Below, one piece after another: positions 1-21,487 of a stretch of 64,000 bases of DNA (within the stretch, counting starts at the first letter, position 1; the number at the start of each line of letters is the position of its first letter). The DNA is taken from contig NZ_BMNG01000009.1 of NCBI RefSeq assembly GCF_014646335.1, positions 372,001-436,000 on the forward strand, written 5' to 3'. A program made the translations under genes and the position numbers. The notes beneath the pieces were generated by a model. The model was given only the letters and a program-made list of their open reading frames with translations, was not told the origin of the DNA and did not search any database. The stretch comes from Streptomyces lasiicapitis (GTDB taxonomy: Bacteria > Actinomycetota > Actinomycetes > Streptomycetales > Streptomycetaceae).

Positions 1-13411
<13,411 letters not shown>

Positions 13412-13439
13412 ACCCGCCATCCCACGGAATTGGAATCAA

Positions 13440-14759
13440 GTGAGAAAATCAGAGATGCGCCATTATTCTCTGGTCTGTCCGGTATGCGGGCTGAAGCAGA
13501 CGGATGACGGGCTGACGCTGTCCTGCGTTAGCGACCACGCGCCGGCGCTGTTGCAGACGGAGTACGAGACGCGGACGTTCGAGCCGCTGCGGGACGTCGA
13601 AGGGATCTTCCGGTACCGCCCGTGGCTTCCGGTCGTCCGCACCTTCGCCGGTGCGGGGCGTACGACGGTGCTGCGCAGCGAACGCCTGTGCCGCTTCCTC
13701 GGCATGCCCGGCCTCCGCATCGCCTTCAACGGCTACTGGCCGGAGCGGGGCGGATTCCTGGAGACCGGCACCTTCAAGGAGTTGGAGGCGTACACGGTCC
13801 TCGGCCGGATGCCGGAGAAGTCGCCGGTCCTCGTCGTCGCGTCCGCGGGCAACACCGCGGCCGCGTTCGCCGCGGTCTGCTCCCGGTACGCCGTACCGTG
13901 CCTCCTGATCATTCCCGAGACGGGGCTCGACCGGCTCAAGCTGCGCGAGGAACTGCACCCCGCGGTGCGCCTCGTCGTGGTGGAGGACGCCGACTACGCG
14001 GACGCGATCGCGCTGTCCGAAGAGGCCGCGAAGTGGCCGGGATTCGTCCTGGAGGGAGGCGTGCGGAACGTCGCCCGCCGCGACGGTCTCGGCACCGTGA
14101 TGTACGCGGCGGCGGAAGAGACGGGCGAGCTGCCCGAGTACTACTTCCAGGCGGTCGGCAGCGCCGCGGGTGCGATCGCCGTGCACGAGGCCGCCAAGCG
14201 CGTACGGGGGACGACGTCCGCGCCCACGGCCGCCCTGCCCCGCCTCATGCTCTCGCAGAACGCCGGGTTCGCGCCGATCCACCGGGCCTGGCAGGGGCGG
14301 ACGCGGGCCTTCACCCCTGAGGGAGGGGGCCAGCACTCCCTCCGGGACGTGTTCGCGGACGAGCTGACCAACAGGCGGCCGCCCTACGCGGTGCACTCGG
14401 GCGTGTTCGACGTGCTCACCGAGAGCGGCGGCGATGTGGTCACCGTCGACAGGGAAGCCGCTGTGGCGGCCCGGGAGGTCTTCGACGAGCTGGAGTCGAT
14501 CGACCTCGAACCGGCCGCGGCGGTTGCGGCGGCGTCACTCTTCACCGCGGTCACGGAAGGAAGGATTCCGCGGGATGCCTCCGTGCTCCTGAACATCACG
14601 GGCGGCGGCCGGGCACGGATGGCCCGGGACCACGCGTTGCGGCAGGCCGAACCTCATCTCCGGGTGCGGGTGGACGGATCCCACGACGCGGCACTCGACT
14701 CCATCAGGGAGCTGTTCGACGCTGCCGACGCCCACTCCGCGGGGAGTGAGTGCCGGTGA
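13440..14759 (+). CDS. PLP-dependent threonine synthase-family enzyme, cysteate synthase-like
   Basis: A fold-type II PLP enzyme of 439 residues. The N-terminus has a zinc-ribbon-like CPVC plus a further Cys, as in threonine synthase and archaeal cysteate synthase. The PLP lysine lies in TGTFKELEA, followed by the substrate/phosphate loops SAGNTAAAF and GSAAGA. Known relatives act on O-phosphohomoserine (to Thr) or O-phosphoserine plus sulfite (to L-cysteate). Its place directly after the NRPS and its overlap with the cupin gene suggest it makes an unusual amino acid for the peptide; which one is inference. The GTG start at 13440 follows GGAA; an ATG at 13455 is an alternative. A primary-metabolism threonine synthase is less likely in this context. 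Confidence 0.85.
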   Translation: MRKSEMRHYSLVCPVCGLKQTDDGLTLSCVSDHAPALLQTEYETRTFEPLRDVEGIFRYRPWLPVVRTFAGAGRTTVLRSERLCRFLGMPGLRIAFNGYWPERGGFLETGTFKELEAYTVLGRMPEKSPVLVVASAGNTAAAFAAVCSRYAVPCLLIIPETGLDRLKLREELHPAVRLVVVEDADYADAIALSEEAAKWPGFVLEGGVRNVARRDGLGTVMYAAAEETGELPEYYFQAVGSAAGAIAVHEAAKRVRGTTSAPTAALPRLMLSQNAGFAPIHRAWQGRTRAFTPEGGGQHSLRDVFADELTNRRPPYAVHSGVFDVLTESGGDVVTVDREAAVAAREVFDELESIDLEPAAAVAAASLFTAVTEGRIPRDASVLLNITGGGRARMARDHALRQAEPHLRVRVDGSHDAALDSIRELFDAADAHSAGSECR

Positions 14760-15355
14760 CGACGACGGTCACCGCCCGTATGGCGGAGATGCTGTCCGAA
14801 CTGCGGGACCGGATAGGCGCCCCGGCCCTGGCCGAGGGCGAGGACCCGGAACCGTGGACCACCGCGGGGGACGTCCTGGCGTCCTTCCTCGGTGACCCCG
14901 AACTGCTGACCCCGGCGCAGTGGGAAGCCGACCCGCACGCCTACCGGCAGCACCTGTTGCACGCCGAACCGGACGGCTCCTTCTCCGTGGTGGCGCTGGT
15001 CTGGCTGCCGGGCCAGGAGACCCCGGTCCATGACCATGTGGCCTGGTGCGTGGTGGGCGTGCACCGCGGCGAGGAGGTCGAGGAGCACTTCCGCGTCGCC
15101 ACGGACGACCACGGGCCCCACCTGGTCCCGGTGGCGCGCAGCGTGAACGCCGAGGGGTCGGTGACGTCCGTCTGCCCGCCGGGCGACATCCATCTCGTAC
15201 GCAACGGGACGAGCGACAAGGTGGTGTCCCTGCACATCTACGGAGCGAACGTCGCGGCGCGGGGGACGAGCATCCGGCGCAGCTACGACGACTTGCCGGT
15301 CCGTGACCTTCCGGTCCACGACTTGCCGGTCCGCGACCTTTCCGTCCGCACGTGA
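14756..15355 (+). CDS. Cupin protein, cysteine dioxygenase-like
   Basis: About 199 residues with a cupin metal site: the TPVHDH motif near residue 90 supplies two His, an acidic residue lies in the following GVHRGEEVEE, and a late His is in SLHIYGAN. This matches the cysteine dioxygenase type of thiol dioxygenase, which uses non-haem iron. The GTG at 14756 overlaps the stop of the PLP gene as GTGA and sits 9 bases after GGGGAG; GTG 14750 is possible. Coupling to the cysteate synthase-like gene suggests both serve one precursor, perhaps a sulfinate, sulfonate or sulfonamide amino acid; this is inference. The C-terminus degenerates into four copies of DLPV(R/H)-like pentapeptides, probably not part of the fold. 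Confidence 0.8.
   Translation: MTTTVTARMAEMLSELRDRIGAPALAEGEDPEPWTTAGDVLASFLGDPELLTPAQWEADPHAYRQHLLHAEPDGSFSVVALVWLPGQETPVHDHVAWCVVGVHRGEEVEEHFRVATDDHGPHLVPVARSVNAEGSVTSVCPPGDIHLVRNGTSDKVVSLHIYGANVAARGTSIRRSYDDLPVRDLPVHDLPVRDLSVRT
15290..15349. repeat. Four 15-nt tandem units at the 3' end of the cupin gene
   Basis: Units start at 15290, 15305, 15320 and 15335, differing by one to four bases, and encode DLPVR, DLPVH, DLPVR and DLSVR. The period is in frame, so the array only lengthens the C-terminal tail. Confidence 0.9.
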
Positions 15356-15524
15356 GGTCGGGCGCCGGGTCGGTTCCGCCGATCCGACGCCTCCTCAAGG
15401 GGGGACCAGTGCGCGCACGTTCGAGCGTGGCGCGATCGTTCAGGGACATCTCCGCGACAGATCCCAGCAGCTTTCGAAATGCGCCCCTGCCGTGCGCCCC
15501 CTGTGGGGCTAGCGTCCCTGGGTC

Positions 15525-16298
15525 ATGGGACACCTGGACCACGCGACCTTCGGCTGGCTGACGCCTGCGCTGTCGTACGTGATGGCGTGCGTCGGCGCCG
15601 CGCTCGGCCTGCAGTGCACCGTGCGTGCCCTGGGCACGACGGGACGCTCACGGCGCAACTGGCTCCTCACCGCGGCCTCGGCGATCGGTACCGGCATCTG
15701 GACGATGCACTTCGTGGCGATGCTCGGCTTCGGCGTCAGCGGCACACAGATCCGCTACGACGTGCCGCTGACGCTCCTGAGCCTGCTCGTCGCCATGGCC
15801 GTCGTCGGCGCCGGAGTCTTCGCCGTCGGCTACGGCCGCGACCGCGGGCGCTCGCTCGCCCTCGGCGGCCTCACCACGGGGCTCGGCGTCGCGAGCATGC
15901 ACTACCTGGGCATGGCCGCACTGCGCCTGCACGGAGACGTCGGCTACGACCCGGTCCTCGTCGCCCTGTCCGTGGTGATCGCCGTGGTCGCGGCGACCGC
16001 CGCCCTCTGGGCGGCGCTGAACATCAAGTCGACGCTCGCGGTGGCCGTCGCCTCGCTCGTCATGGGCGGCGCGGTGAGCAGCATGCACTACACCGGCATG
16101 CTCGCCGTGAGCGTGCGCGTCGCCCCCTCCGGGGCGGCACTGCCCGGGGCCACGACGATGCAGTTCATCTTCCCCCTCGCCGTGGGCCTGGGCTCTTATC
16201 TATTCCTGACCTCGGCGTTCGTCGCACTGTCCCCCAGCGCGGGCGAACGCGCGGCCTCCGCGTCGGCTCAACGCCCCGTCGAGCGCACAGCTCCGTAG
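15525..16298 (+). CDS. MHYT-domain integral membrane protein
   Basis: 257 residues with about seven hydrophobic segments and the signature motifs of MHYT sensors: TMHFVAML near residue 63, SMHYLGMAA near 124 and SMHYTGM near 185. MHYT domains are thought to bind copper and sense diatomic gases or redox state. Here the domain stands alone, with no GGDEF or kinase output attached. It precedes the conservon in the same direction with a 65-base gap, so it may feed that membrane signalling complex; this is inference. Confidence 0.9.
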   Translation: MGHLDHATFGWLTPALSYVMACVGAALGLQCTVRALGTTGRSRRNWLLTAASAIGTGIWTMHFVAMLGFGVSGTQIRYDVPLTLLSLLVAMAVVGAGVFAVGYGRDRGRSLALGGLTTGLGVASMHYLGMAALRLHGDVGYDPVLVALSVVIAVVAATAALWAALNIKSTLAVAVASLVMGGAVSSMHYTGMLAVSVRVAPSGAALPGATTMQFIFPLAVGLGSYLFLTSAFVALSPSAGERAASASAQRPVERTAP

Positions 16299-16363
16299 CG
16301 GCCGCTCAGGCTCCGGCGACGAGCGAGCGGTACGCGACCCCGACCCTGCCGAGCGAGGAGGCC

Positions 16364-18943
16364 ATGCGCATACCCCGGAACACCCCCGACACCGGCACAC
16401 CGGCCCAAGCCACCCCCGCGGCCCGTGGCCGCCGAGCACACGCGGGCCCGCCCGCCGACGAACACCTGACCGCGGAGGGCGAGGCCCCTCCCACCGGACC
16501 AGGGCCCACCGACAACGGGCTCCCGCGCGGGGGGCTCCGGTGGTTCCGCCCCCGCACCGTGCGCGCCAAGGTCGTGTGCCTGCTGATGGTGCCGGTCGTC
16601 TCCCTCCTCGCCCTGTGGGCGTACGCGACCGTCAGCACCGCCCAGGACGTCGCGTCGCTGCGGCAGACCCAGCGCGTCGACACCGCCGTGCGGGCCCCGG
16701 TCGCCGCAGCCGTCACCGCGCTCCAGGCCGAACGGGCCGCGGCCGTGCGCCACGCGACGAAACCCACCGCCGACCGGGCCGCCGCCCTGCGGAGGCAGGC
16801 GGACCAGACCGACCGGGCCGTGGCGAAGCTGCGCCTCGGCGAGGACCACACGGTCGCCGACGGAGCGGGGCTGCCCGCGGCCGTGGGGAACCGGCTCGAG
16901 CAGTTCGCCACCGGTGCCGAGCGGCTGCGTACCGTGCGCAGGGCCGTCCTCGACCGCAGCACCGGGTGGGACGACGCCTTCGGGCAGTACACGCAGACGA
17001 TCACGACCGCCTTCGGAGTCGACGGCGCGCTGTCCGGGCTCCGGAGCGCCGAACCGGGCTCCCACGCGCGCGTGCTGCTCGAGTTCTCCAGGGCGGGCGA
17101 AATGCTCGCGCGCGAGGACACGCTGCTGGCCGGCGCCCGTCTCGCGGGCTCCCTCGACGGAGAACGGCTGCGCCGGTTCACCGGAGCCGTGGACACCCGG
17201 CAGACCCTTACGGAAGCGGCCGTGGCGGATCTGCGCGGTCCCGAACGAGGGGCATGGCAACGCCTCACCAGGGAACGCGCGTACGCCGACGTCCGTGCCG
17301 TGGAGGACAAGGTGCTCGCCGCCCGGCCCGGCAAGCAGGCCATGGAGGCGGCCCCTGCTCGCACCTGGGAATCCGCCTACGCGACCGTGCGGGACACCCA
17401 GCGGACCATCGCGGAGCGCGCGGCACGCGACGCCGCGGACCGCGCCGACCCGCTCACGCGCGGCGTGTTCACCCTCGCGGGCGCCGCCGTGCTCTGTGGT
17501 CTGGCCGCCGTCGTGGCCTCACTCGTGATCTCCGTACGCATCGGCCGCGGTCTCGTCGTCGAGCTCGTCGGACTGCGCAACCGCGCCCTGGAGATCGCTC
17601 GCCGCCAACTCCCGCACGCCATGCGGAAACTGCGCGCGGGCGAGGAGGTCGACATCGCCGCTGAAGCCCCTGAGGGGCCGCCCGCCGAGGACGAGGCGGG
17701 GCAGGTGGCGGAGGCCCTCGGCACGGTGCACCGCGCCGCGCTGCGCGCCGCCGTGGAACGCGCGGAGCTGGCGAGCGGCATCTCCGGCGTCTTCGTGAAC
17801 CTCGCGCGGCGCAGCCAGGTGCTCGTCCACCGGCAGCTCGGCCTCCTGGACACGATGGAGCGACGGGCCGACGACCCGAACGAGCTCGGCGACCTCTTCC
17901 GGCTCGACCACCTCACGACCCGCATGCGCCGCCACGCCGAGAGCCTGATCATCCTCTCCGGGGCCGCGCCGGGCCGCGCCTGGCGCATGCCGGTGCCCCT
18001 GGCGAACGTCGTACGCGCCGCGGTGTCCGAAATCGAGGACTACGCGCGCGTGGAGGTACGCCCCCTGCCCGAGGCCTCCGTCGTGGGCGGTGCCGTCGCC
18101 GACCTCACCCATCTGCTGGCCGAACTGGTCGAGAACGCCGCCCAGTTCTCGCCCCCGCACACCAAGGTGCGGGTCACCGGCGAACCCGTAGGCAACGGCT
18201 ACGCCCTGGAGGTCGAGGACAGAGGCCTCGGCATGAGCCCCGACGCCCTCGCCGAGGCCAACGGGAGAGTCGAGGAGTCCGAGGCGCTCGACCTGTTCGA
18301 CAGCGACCAACTGGGCCTCTTCGTAGTGAGCAGGCTCGCCGCACGACACGGCATCAGGGTGCGACTGCTCACCTCCCCGTACGGCGGCATCACCGCCGTC
18401 GTCCTGCTGCCCACAACACTGCTGCAGAACGACGACTCCGCGCGCGTGCCGAGCCATGAACAGAGAGAGCAACAGGAGGTGTTGGCGTCCGCCCGCCTCC
18501 CCGGCGCGCCGGCTCTGCGCGGCGCCGCCGTCGCCCCGCAGGGCGACCACCGGGCGCTGGGCCCGTCCGTCGAACGGCCCGCGCCGTCACCTCCCGGTGT
18601 CACGGCACTGCGCCTGCGCAAGCCCGCGGACTCGGCACTCCCTGGGGAAGCGCCCGCGGACTCGGCACCCCCTGGGGACGCGCCCGCGGACTCGGCGCCT
18701 TCTGGGGGCGCGCCCGACCCTGAGCCCGCCCCGCAACCGTCGGACGAACTGCCGCGCCGCGTCCGCCAGGCGAGCCTCGCCCCGCAACTGCGGGAGCGCC
18801 CGCTGGCGACCGAGGGCCCCGACTCCGCCCACGAGCGCAGCCCCGAGCGCGTACGGACCCAACTGGCCGCCTATCGGGACGGCTGGGCCCGCGGCGGCGG
18901 GCGCCCACCCGGCAGCGACAGCAGTGAAGGAGACCCCGCATGA
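16364..18943 (+). CDS. cvnA: Conservon sensor kinase-like protein CvnA (nitrate/nitrite-sensing type)
   Basis: 859 residues. One membrane segment lies near residues 70-90 and another near 368-390, bracketing an extracytoplasmic helical sensor region of the nitrate/nitrite-sensing type. A HAMP-like stretch follows, then an HATPase_c domain (N box ENAAQFSPP near 590, G box DRGLGM near 620). I see no clear phospho-acceptor His box of the classical kind, as is usual for CvnA. The C-terminal 150 residues are proline/alanine-rich, with three repeats of the form PADSA-PG-AP. The ATG at 16364 follows GAGGAGG closely. The start could not be moved far upstream, because that DNA encodes the MHYT protein in another frame. 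The stop overlaps cvnB as ATGA. Confidence 0.92.
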   Translation: MRIPRNTPDTGTPAQATPAARGRRAHAGPPADEHLTAEGEAPPTGPGPTDNGLPRGGLRWFRPRTVRAKVVCLLMVPVVSLLALWAYATVSTAQDVASLRQTQRVDTAVRAPVAAAVTALQAERAAAVRHATKPTADRAAALRRQADQTDRAVAKLRLGEDHTVADGAGLPAAVGNRLEQFATGAERLRTVRRAVLDRSTGWDDAFGQYTQTITTAFGVDGALSGLRSAEPGSHARVLLEFSRAGEMLAREDTLLAGARLAGSLDGERLRRFTGAVDTRQTLTEAAVADLRGPERGAWQRLTRERAYADVRAVEDKVLAARPGKQAMEAAPARTWESAYATVRDTQRTIAERAARDAADRADPLTRGVFTLAGAAVLCGLAAVVASLVISVRIGRGLVVELVGLRNRALEIARRQLPHAMRKLRAGEEVDIAAEAPEGPPAEDEAGQVAEALGTVHRAALRAAVERAELASGISGVFVNLARRSQVLVHRQLGLLDTMERRADDPNELGDLFRLDHLTTRMRRHAESLIILSGAAPGRAWRMPVPLANVVRAAVSEIEDYARVEVRPLPEASVVGGAVADLTHLLAELVENAAQFSPPHTKVRVTGEPVGNGYALEVEDRGLGMSPDALAEANGRVEESEALDLFDSDQLGLFVVSRLAARHGIRVRLLTSPYGGITAVVLLPTTLLQNDDSARVPSHEQREQQEVLASARLPGAPALRGAAVAPQGDHRALGPSVERPAPSPPGVTALRLRKPADSALPGEAPADSAPPGDAPADSAPSGGAPDPEPAPQPSDELPRRVRQASLAPQLRERPLATEGPDSAHERSPERVRTQLAAYRDGWARGGGRPPGSDSSEGDPA

Positions 18944-19374
18944 CCCAGGAAACCAGCCTCACCGCGGACCGGTCCGGCGAACTCGACTGGCTCCTCGACG
19001 ACCTGGTGGCACGCGTCGGCGACGTGCGGCACGCGGTCGTGCTGTCCAACGACGGGCTCGCGGTCGGCGCCTCGAAGGCCCTCACTCGCGAGGACGCCGA
19101 GCACCTGGCTGCCGTCGCCTCGGGGTTCCACAGCCTGGCCAAGGGCGCGGGGCGGTACTTCGGAGCGGGCGGTGTGCGCCAGACGATGGTGGAGATGGAC
19201 GACGCCTTCTTGTTCGTGGCCGCGGCGGGCGACGGCTCCTGCCTCGCCGTCCTCAGCACGGTCACCGCTGACATCGGCCTCGTCGCGTACGAGATGGCAC
19301 GCATGGTCAAGCGTGTCGGGGCGCATCTGACGACTCCCGTGCGCTTCTCCGAGCCGCCACCGAGTGCCGGATGA
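18940..19374 (+). CDS. cvnB: Conservon roadblock/LC7 protein CvnB
   Basis: 144 residues with the roadblock/LC7 fold signature: LDWLLDDLV near the start, HAVVLSNDGL, and the AAAGDGSCLAVL strand. In conservons CvnB acts with CvnA, C and D in a membrane-associated GTPase signalling complex resembling eukaryotic G-protein systems. The start codon overlaps the stop of cvnA by four bases, so the proteins are made in concert. Confidence 0.95.
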   Translation: MTQETSLTADRSGELDWLLDDLVARVGDVRHAVVLSNDGLAVGASKALTREDAEHLAAVASGFHSLAKGAGRYFGAGGVRQTMVEMDDAFLFVAAAGDGSCLAVLSTVTADIGLVAYEMARMVKRVGAHLTTPVRFSEPPPSAG

Positions 19375-19392
19375 CCGAGGCGGCGGCAGGCG

Positions 19393-19806
19393 ATGACCGA
19401 CAACAGCGACGGCGCCGAGCGACGGCACGGCAGCCAGTGGTACGACGGCGAAGCGGGACCCCTGGTCCGTCCGTACGCGATGACGGGCGGACGCACCAGA
19501 CCGGCGTCCAGCGGTGTGCGGTTCGACCTGATCGCTCTGGTCAGCCCCACCCAGGGCGCCACACAGCCGGGCGACGACGTGGCGCTCGGCCCCGAACACC
19601 GGGTGCTGCTCGACCTGTGCCGCGCCGAAACCCAGTCCGTCGCCGAGCTCGCCGCCGGTGCCGACCTGCCCGTGGGCGTGGTCAGGGTGCTGCTCGGCGA
19701 CCTCCTGGAGGAGGGCCGCGTTCAGGTGCGACGGCCCGTGCCTCCCGCCCAGCTACCTGACGAGACGATTCTGCGAGAGGTGATCGATGGGCTCCGAGCG
19801 CTCTGA
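19393..19806 (+). CDS. cvnC: Conservon DUF742 protein CvnC
   Basis: 137 residues matching the DUF742 pattern: an N-terminal VRPYAMTGGRT block, a winged-helix-like middle (LDLCRAETQSVAELAAG) and the ending PDETILREVIDGLRAL. It is the third member of the conservon, starts 18 bases after cvnB and overlaps cvnD by 20 bases. Family members are small soluble proteins that bind the GTPase or kinase partner. Confidence 0.93.
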   Translation: MTDNSDGAERRHGSQWYDGEAGPLVRPYAMTGGRTRPASSGVRFDLIALVSPTQGATQPGDDVALGPEHRVLLDLCRAETQSVAELAAGADLPVGVVRVLLGDLLEEGRVQVRRPVPPAQLPDETILREVIDGLRAL

Positions 19807-20401
19807 CGCCACGTCCGACGAGACCGGTGACGACACGGCCCTGGCGTTGAAGATCCTGGTCGCCGGAGGCTTCGGCGTCGGCAAGACCACGCTGGTCGGC
19901 GCGGTGAGTGAGATCCGGCCCCTGCGTACCGAAGAACTCCTCAGCGAGGTCGGCCAGTCGGTCGACGACATCGAGGGGGTGGACCGGAAGGTCACGACGA
20001 CGGTCGCGATGGACTTCGGCCGCATCACCATCAGATCCGGCCTTTCCCTGTACCTCTTCGGGACGCCGGGGCAGGACCGCTTCTGGTTCCTGTGGGACGA
20101 GCTGTCACAGGGGGCCCTCGGCGCCGTCGTCCTCGCGGACACCCGGCGGCTCGAGGACTGCTTCCCCGCCGTGGACTACTTCGAGCACCGCCGGATTCCG
20201 TTCGTCGTGGCCGTCAACTGCTTCGCCGACGCGCGGACCTTCGGCGCACACGAAGTGTCACGGGCCCTTGACCTCGACCGTGGGACTCCCGTGGTGCTGT
20301 GTGACGCACGGGACCGGGACTCGGGAAAGGAGGTGCTGATTCGTCTGGTCGAGTACGCCGGGCGGCGGCATACCGCCCGGCTGCTCGACTCGGTGGGATG
20401 A
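19787..20401 (+). CDS. cvnD: Conservon small GTPase CvnD
   Basis: 204 residues. The P-loop GGFGVGKTT lies near residue 25; switch II reads FGTPGQDR in place of DxxGQ, as is usual in this prokaryotic Ras-like family; the base-recognition motif appears as NCFAD. It is the output GTPase of the conservon. The start lies inside cvnC by 20 bases. The stop codon is part of a perfect 19-base tandem duplication (20398-20416 and 20417-20435). Confidence 0.94.
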   Translation: MGSERSDATSDETGDDTALALKILVAGGFGVGKTTLVGAVSEIRPLRTEELLSEVGQSVDDIEGVDRKVTTTVAMDFGRITIRSGLSLYLFGTPGQDRFWFLWDELSQGALGAVVLADTRRLEDCFPAVDYFEHRRIPFVVAVNCFADARTFGAHEVSRALDLDRGTPVVLCDARDRDSGKEVLIRLVEYAGRRHTARLLDSVG

Positions 20402-20435
20402 CGTGTCCGGCGGCGCATGACGTGTCCGGCGGCGC
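20398..20435. repeat. Perfect 19-nt tandem duplication spanning the cvnD stop
   Basis: Bases 20398-20416 and 20417-20435 are identical. The first copy contains the cvnD TGA (20399-20401) and the second carries another TGA. The period of 19 is not a multiple of three, so it was not selected as coding sequence. Confidence 0.95.
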
Positions 20436-20443
20436 GCGGAGTC

Positions 20444-20872
20444 TCAGTCGGCGACCGCGTCGTGCGCCAGCACCTTGCCGATCCTGACCCGGACCAGCAG
20501 CTCACCGGGCACGCCGTTGCGCGCGCCGAACTCCTCGGCCCGGTCCTCACCCATGTACCGGCCACCGATGCGGGCCGCCCAGTGCCGCAACTGGTCAAGG
20601 TCCTCGATCAGTTCGGCGCGGCCCTGCAGGACGACGAAGGCGAACGGCGGCCGGTCGTCGTCCACGCACAGCGCCACGCGCCCGTCGCGCGCCAGATTGC
20701 GCCCCTTGACGGTGTCCTTCCCGGTGTTGAACACCAGGTCGTCCCCGTCCAGGACGAACCAGATCGGCGCCACGTGCGGGCTGCCGTCCGCCCGGACGGT
20801 CGAGAGCTTTGCGGTGCGGGTGCCGTGCGAGACGAAGGCCCGCCATTGTTCATCGGTCATCTTCTGTGCCAT
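20444..20872 (-). CDS. PPOX-class flavin/F420-dependent oxidoreductase
   Basis: 142 residues with the split-barrel fold of the pyridoxamine 5'-phosphate oxidase class. The N-terminal strand ends in TAKLSTVRADGSPHVAPIWF, followed by NTGKDTVKGRNLARD, the usual cofactor-phosphate contact. Many actinobacterial members use F420 rather than FMN; the sequence alone does not settle this. It is convergent with cvnD and divergent from the roadblock gene at 20965, so it is transcribed alone. Confidence 0.88.
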   Translation of the reverse strand: MAQKMTDEQWRAFVSHGTRTAKLSTVRADGSPHVAPIWFVLDGDDLVFNTGKDTVKGRNLARDGRVALCVDDDRPPFAFVVLQGRAELIEDLDQLRHWAARIGGRYMGEDRAEEFGARNGVPGELLVRVRIGKVLAHDAVAD

Positions 20873-20964
20873 GTCCCCATCATGCTTGCCGGGACGCCGG
20901 AGGTGGGGAAGGCTGGCAGGTCAGATCCTCCAGCCAGGGGGAGCGAGGTACGGGGGAAGGGACC

Positions 20965-21378
20965 ATGGCGCAGAACACGGGGCTCGGCTGGTTGCTCGAC
21001 GACCTGACGAAGCGAGTGGAGCATGTACAGCACGCGCTGGTGCTGTCCAACGACGGACTTGTGACGGGGGCGAGCTCGGAACTCCAGCGTGAGGACGCCG
21101 AGCATCTGGCGGCGGTGTCGTCCGGGCTGCACAGCCTGGCGAAGGGGTCCGGCCGCCATTTCCACGCGGGCGCCGTCCGGCAGACCATGATCGAGTTCGA
21201 TGACGCCGTCCTGTTCGTGACGGCGGCGGGCGACGGCAGTTGTCTGTGTGTCCTGAGCTCGGCGCAGGCCGACATCGGCCAGGTCGCGTACGAGATGACG
21301 CTGCTGGTGAACCGCGTCGGCGAACACCTCGGCGTGGGCGCGCGTCATCCGGATCGGACACCGGTCGTAGACCTCTGA
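20965..21378 (+). CDS. Orphan roadblock/LC7-domain protein (CvnB paralogue)
   Basis: 137 residues, very similar along its length to the CvnB at 18940: LGWLLDDLTKRV, HALVLSNDGL, EDAEHLAAVSSGLHSLAKG, AAGDGSCLCVLSS. It has no kinase, DUF742 or GTPase partner of its own. It probably arose by duplication and may exchange with the nearby conservon complex; that is inference. The ATG at 20965 follows a purine-rich GGGGGAAGGGA. Confidence 0.92.
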   Translation: MAQNTGLGWLLDDLTKRVEHVQHALVLSNDGLVTGASSELQREDAEHLAAVSSGLHSLAKGSGRHFHAGAVRQTMIEFDDAVLFVTAAGDGSCLCVLSSAQADIGQVAYEMTLLVNRVGEHLGVGARHPDRTPVVDL

Positions 21379-21405
21379 CCTGTGAGAACGGCTAAGCAGC
21401 CAGAG

Positions 21406-21414
21406 TTATCCACA
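21406..21414 (+). promoter_or_regulatory. Single DnaA-box match TTATCCACA
   Basis: A perfect match to the classical DnaA box lies between the roadblock gene and the DUF6397 gene. It is solitary, with no cluster of further boxes and no AT-rich unwinding region, so it is not an origin. It could be a titration or regulatory box, or chance. Confidence 0.3.
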
Positions 21415-21487
21415 GGCCGAGCGGGATCGGGTGCGGCCGGGCTACGGTTTTTCCACGAGCAATGACCACGCACGGGGGAGAACCGCC

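Noticed and set aside
15290..15349. CRISPR-like array
   Set aside because: Units are contiguous without spacers and encode an in-frame peptide repeat; no cas genes are present.
15479..16363. In-frame extension of cvnA upstream to 15479
   Set aside because: This DNA codes the MHYT protein in another frame, and the extra residues are low-complexity Arg/His; the ATG at 16364 has a ribosome site.
21400..21450. Replication origin at the DnaA box
   Set aside because: Only one box, with no dnaA/dnaN neighbours and no AT-rich region.
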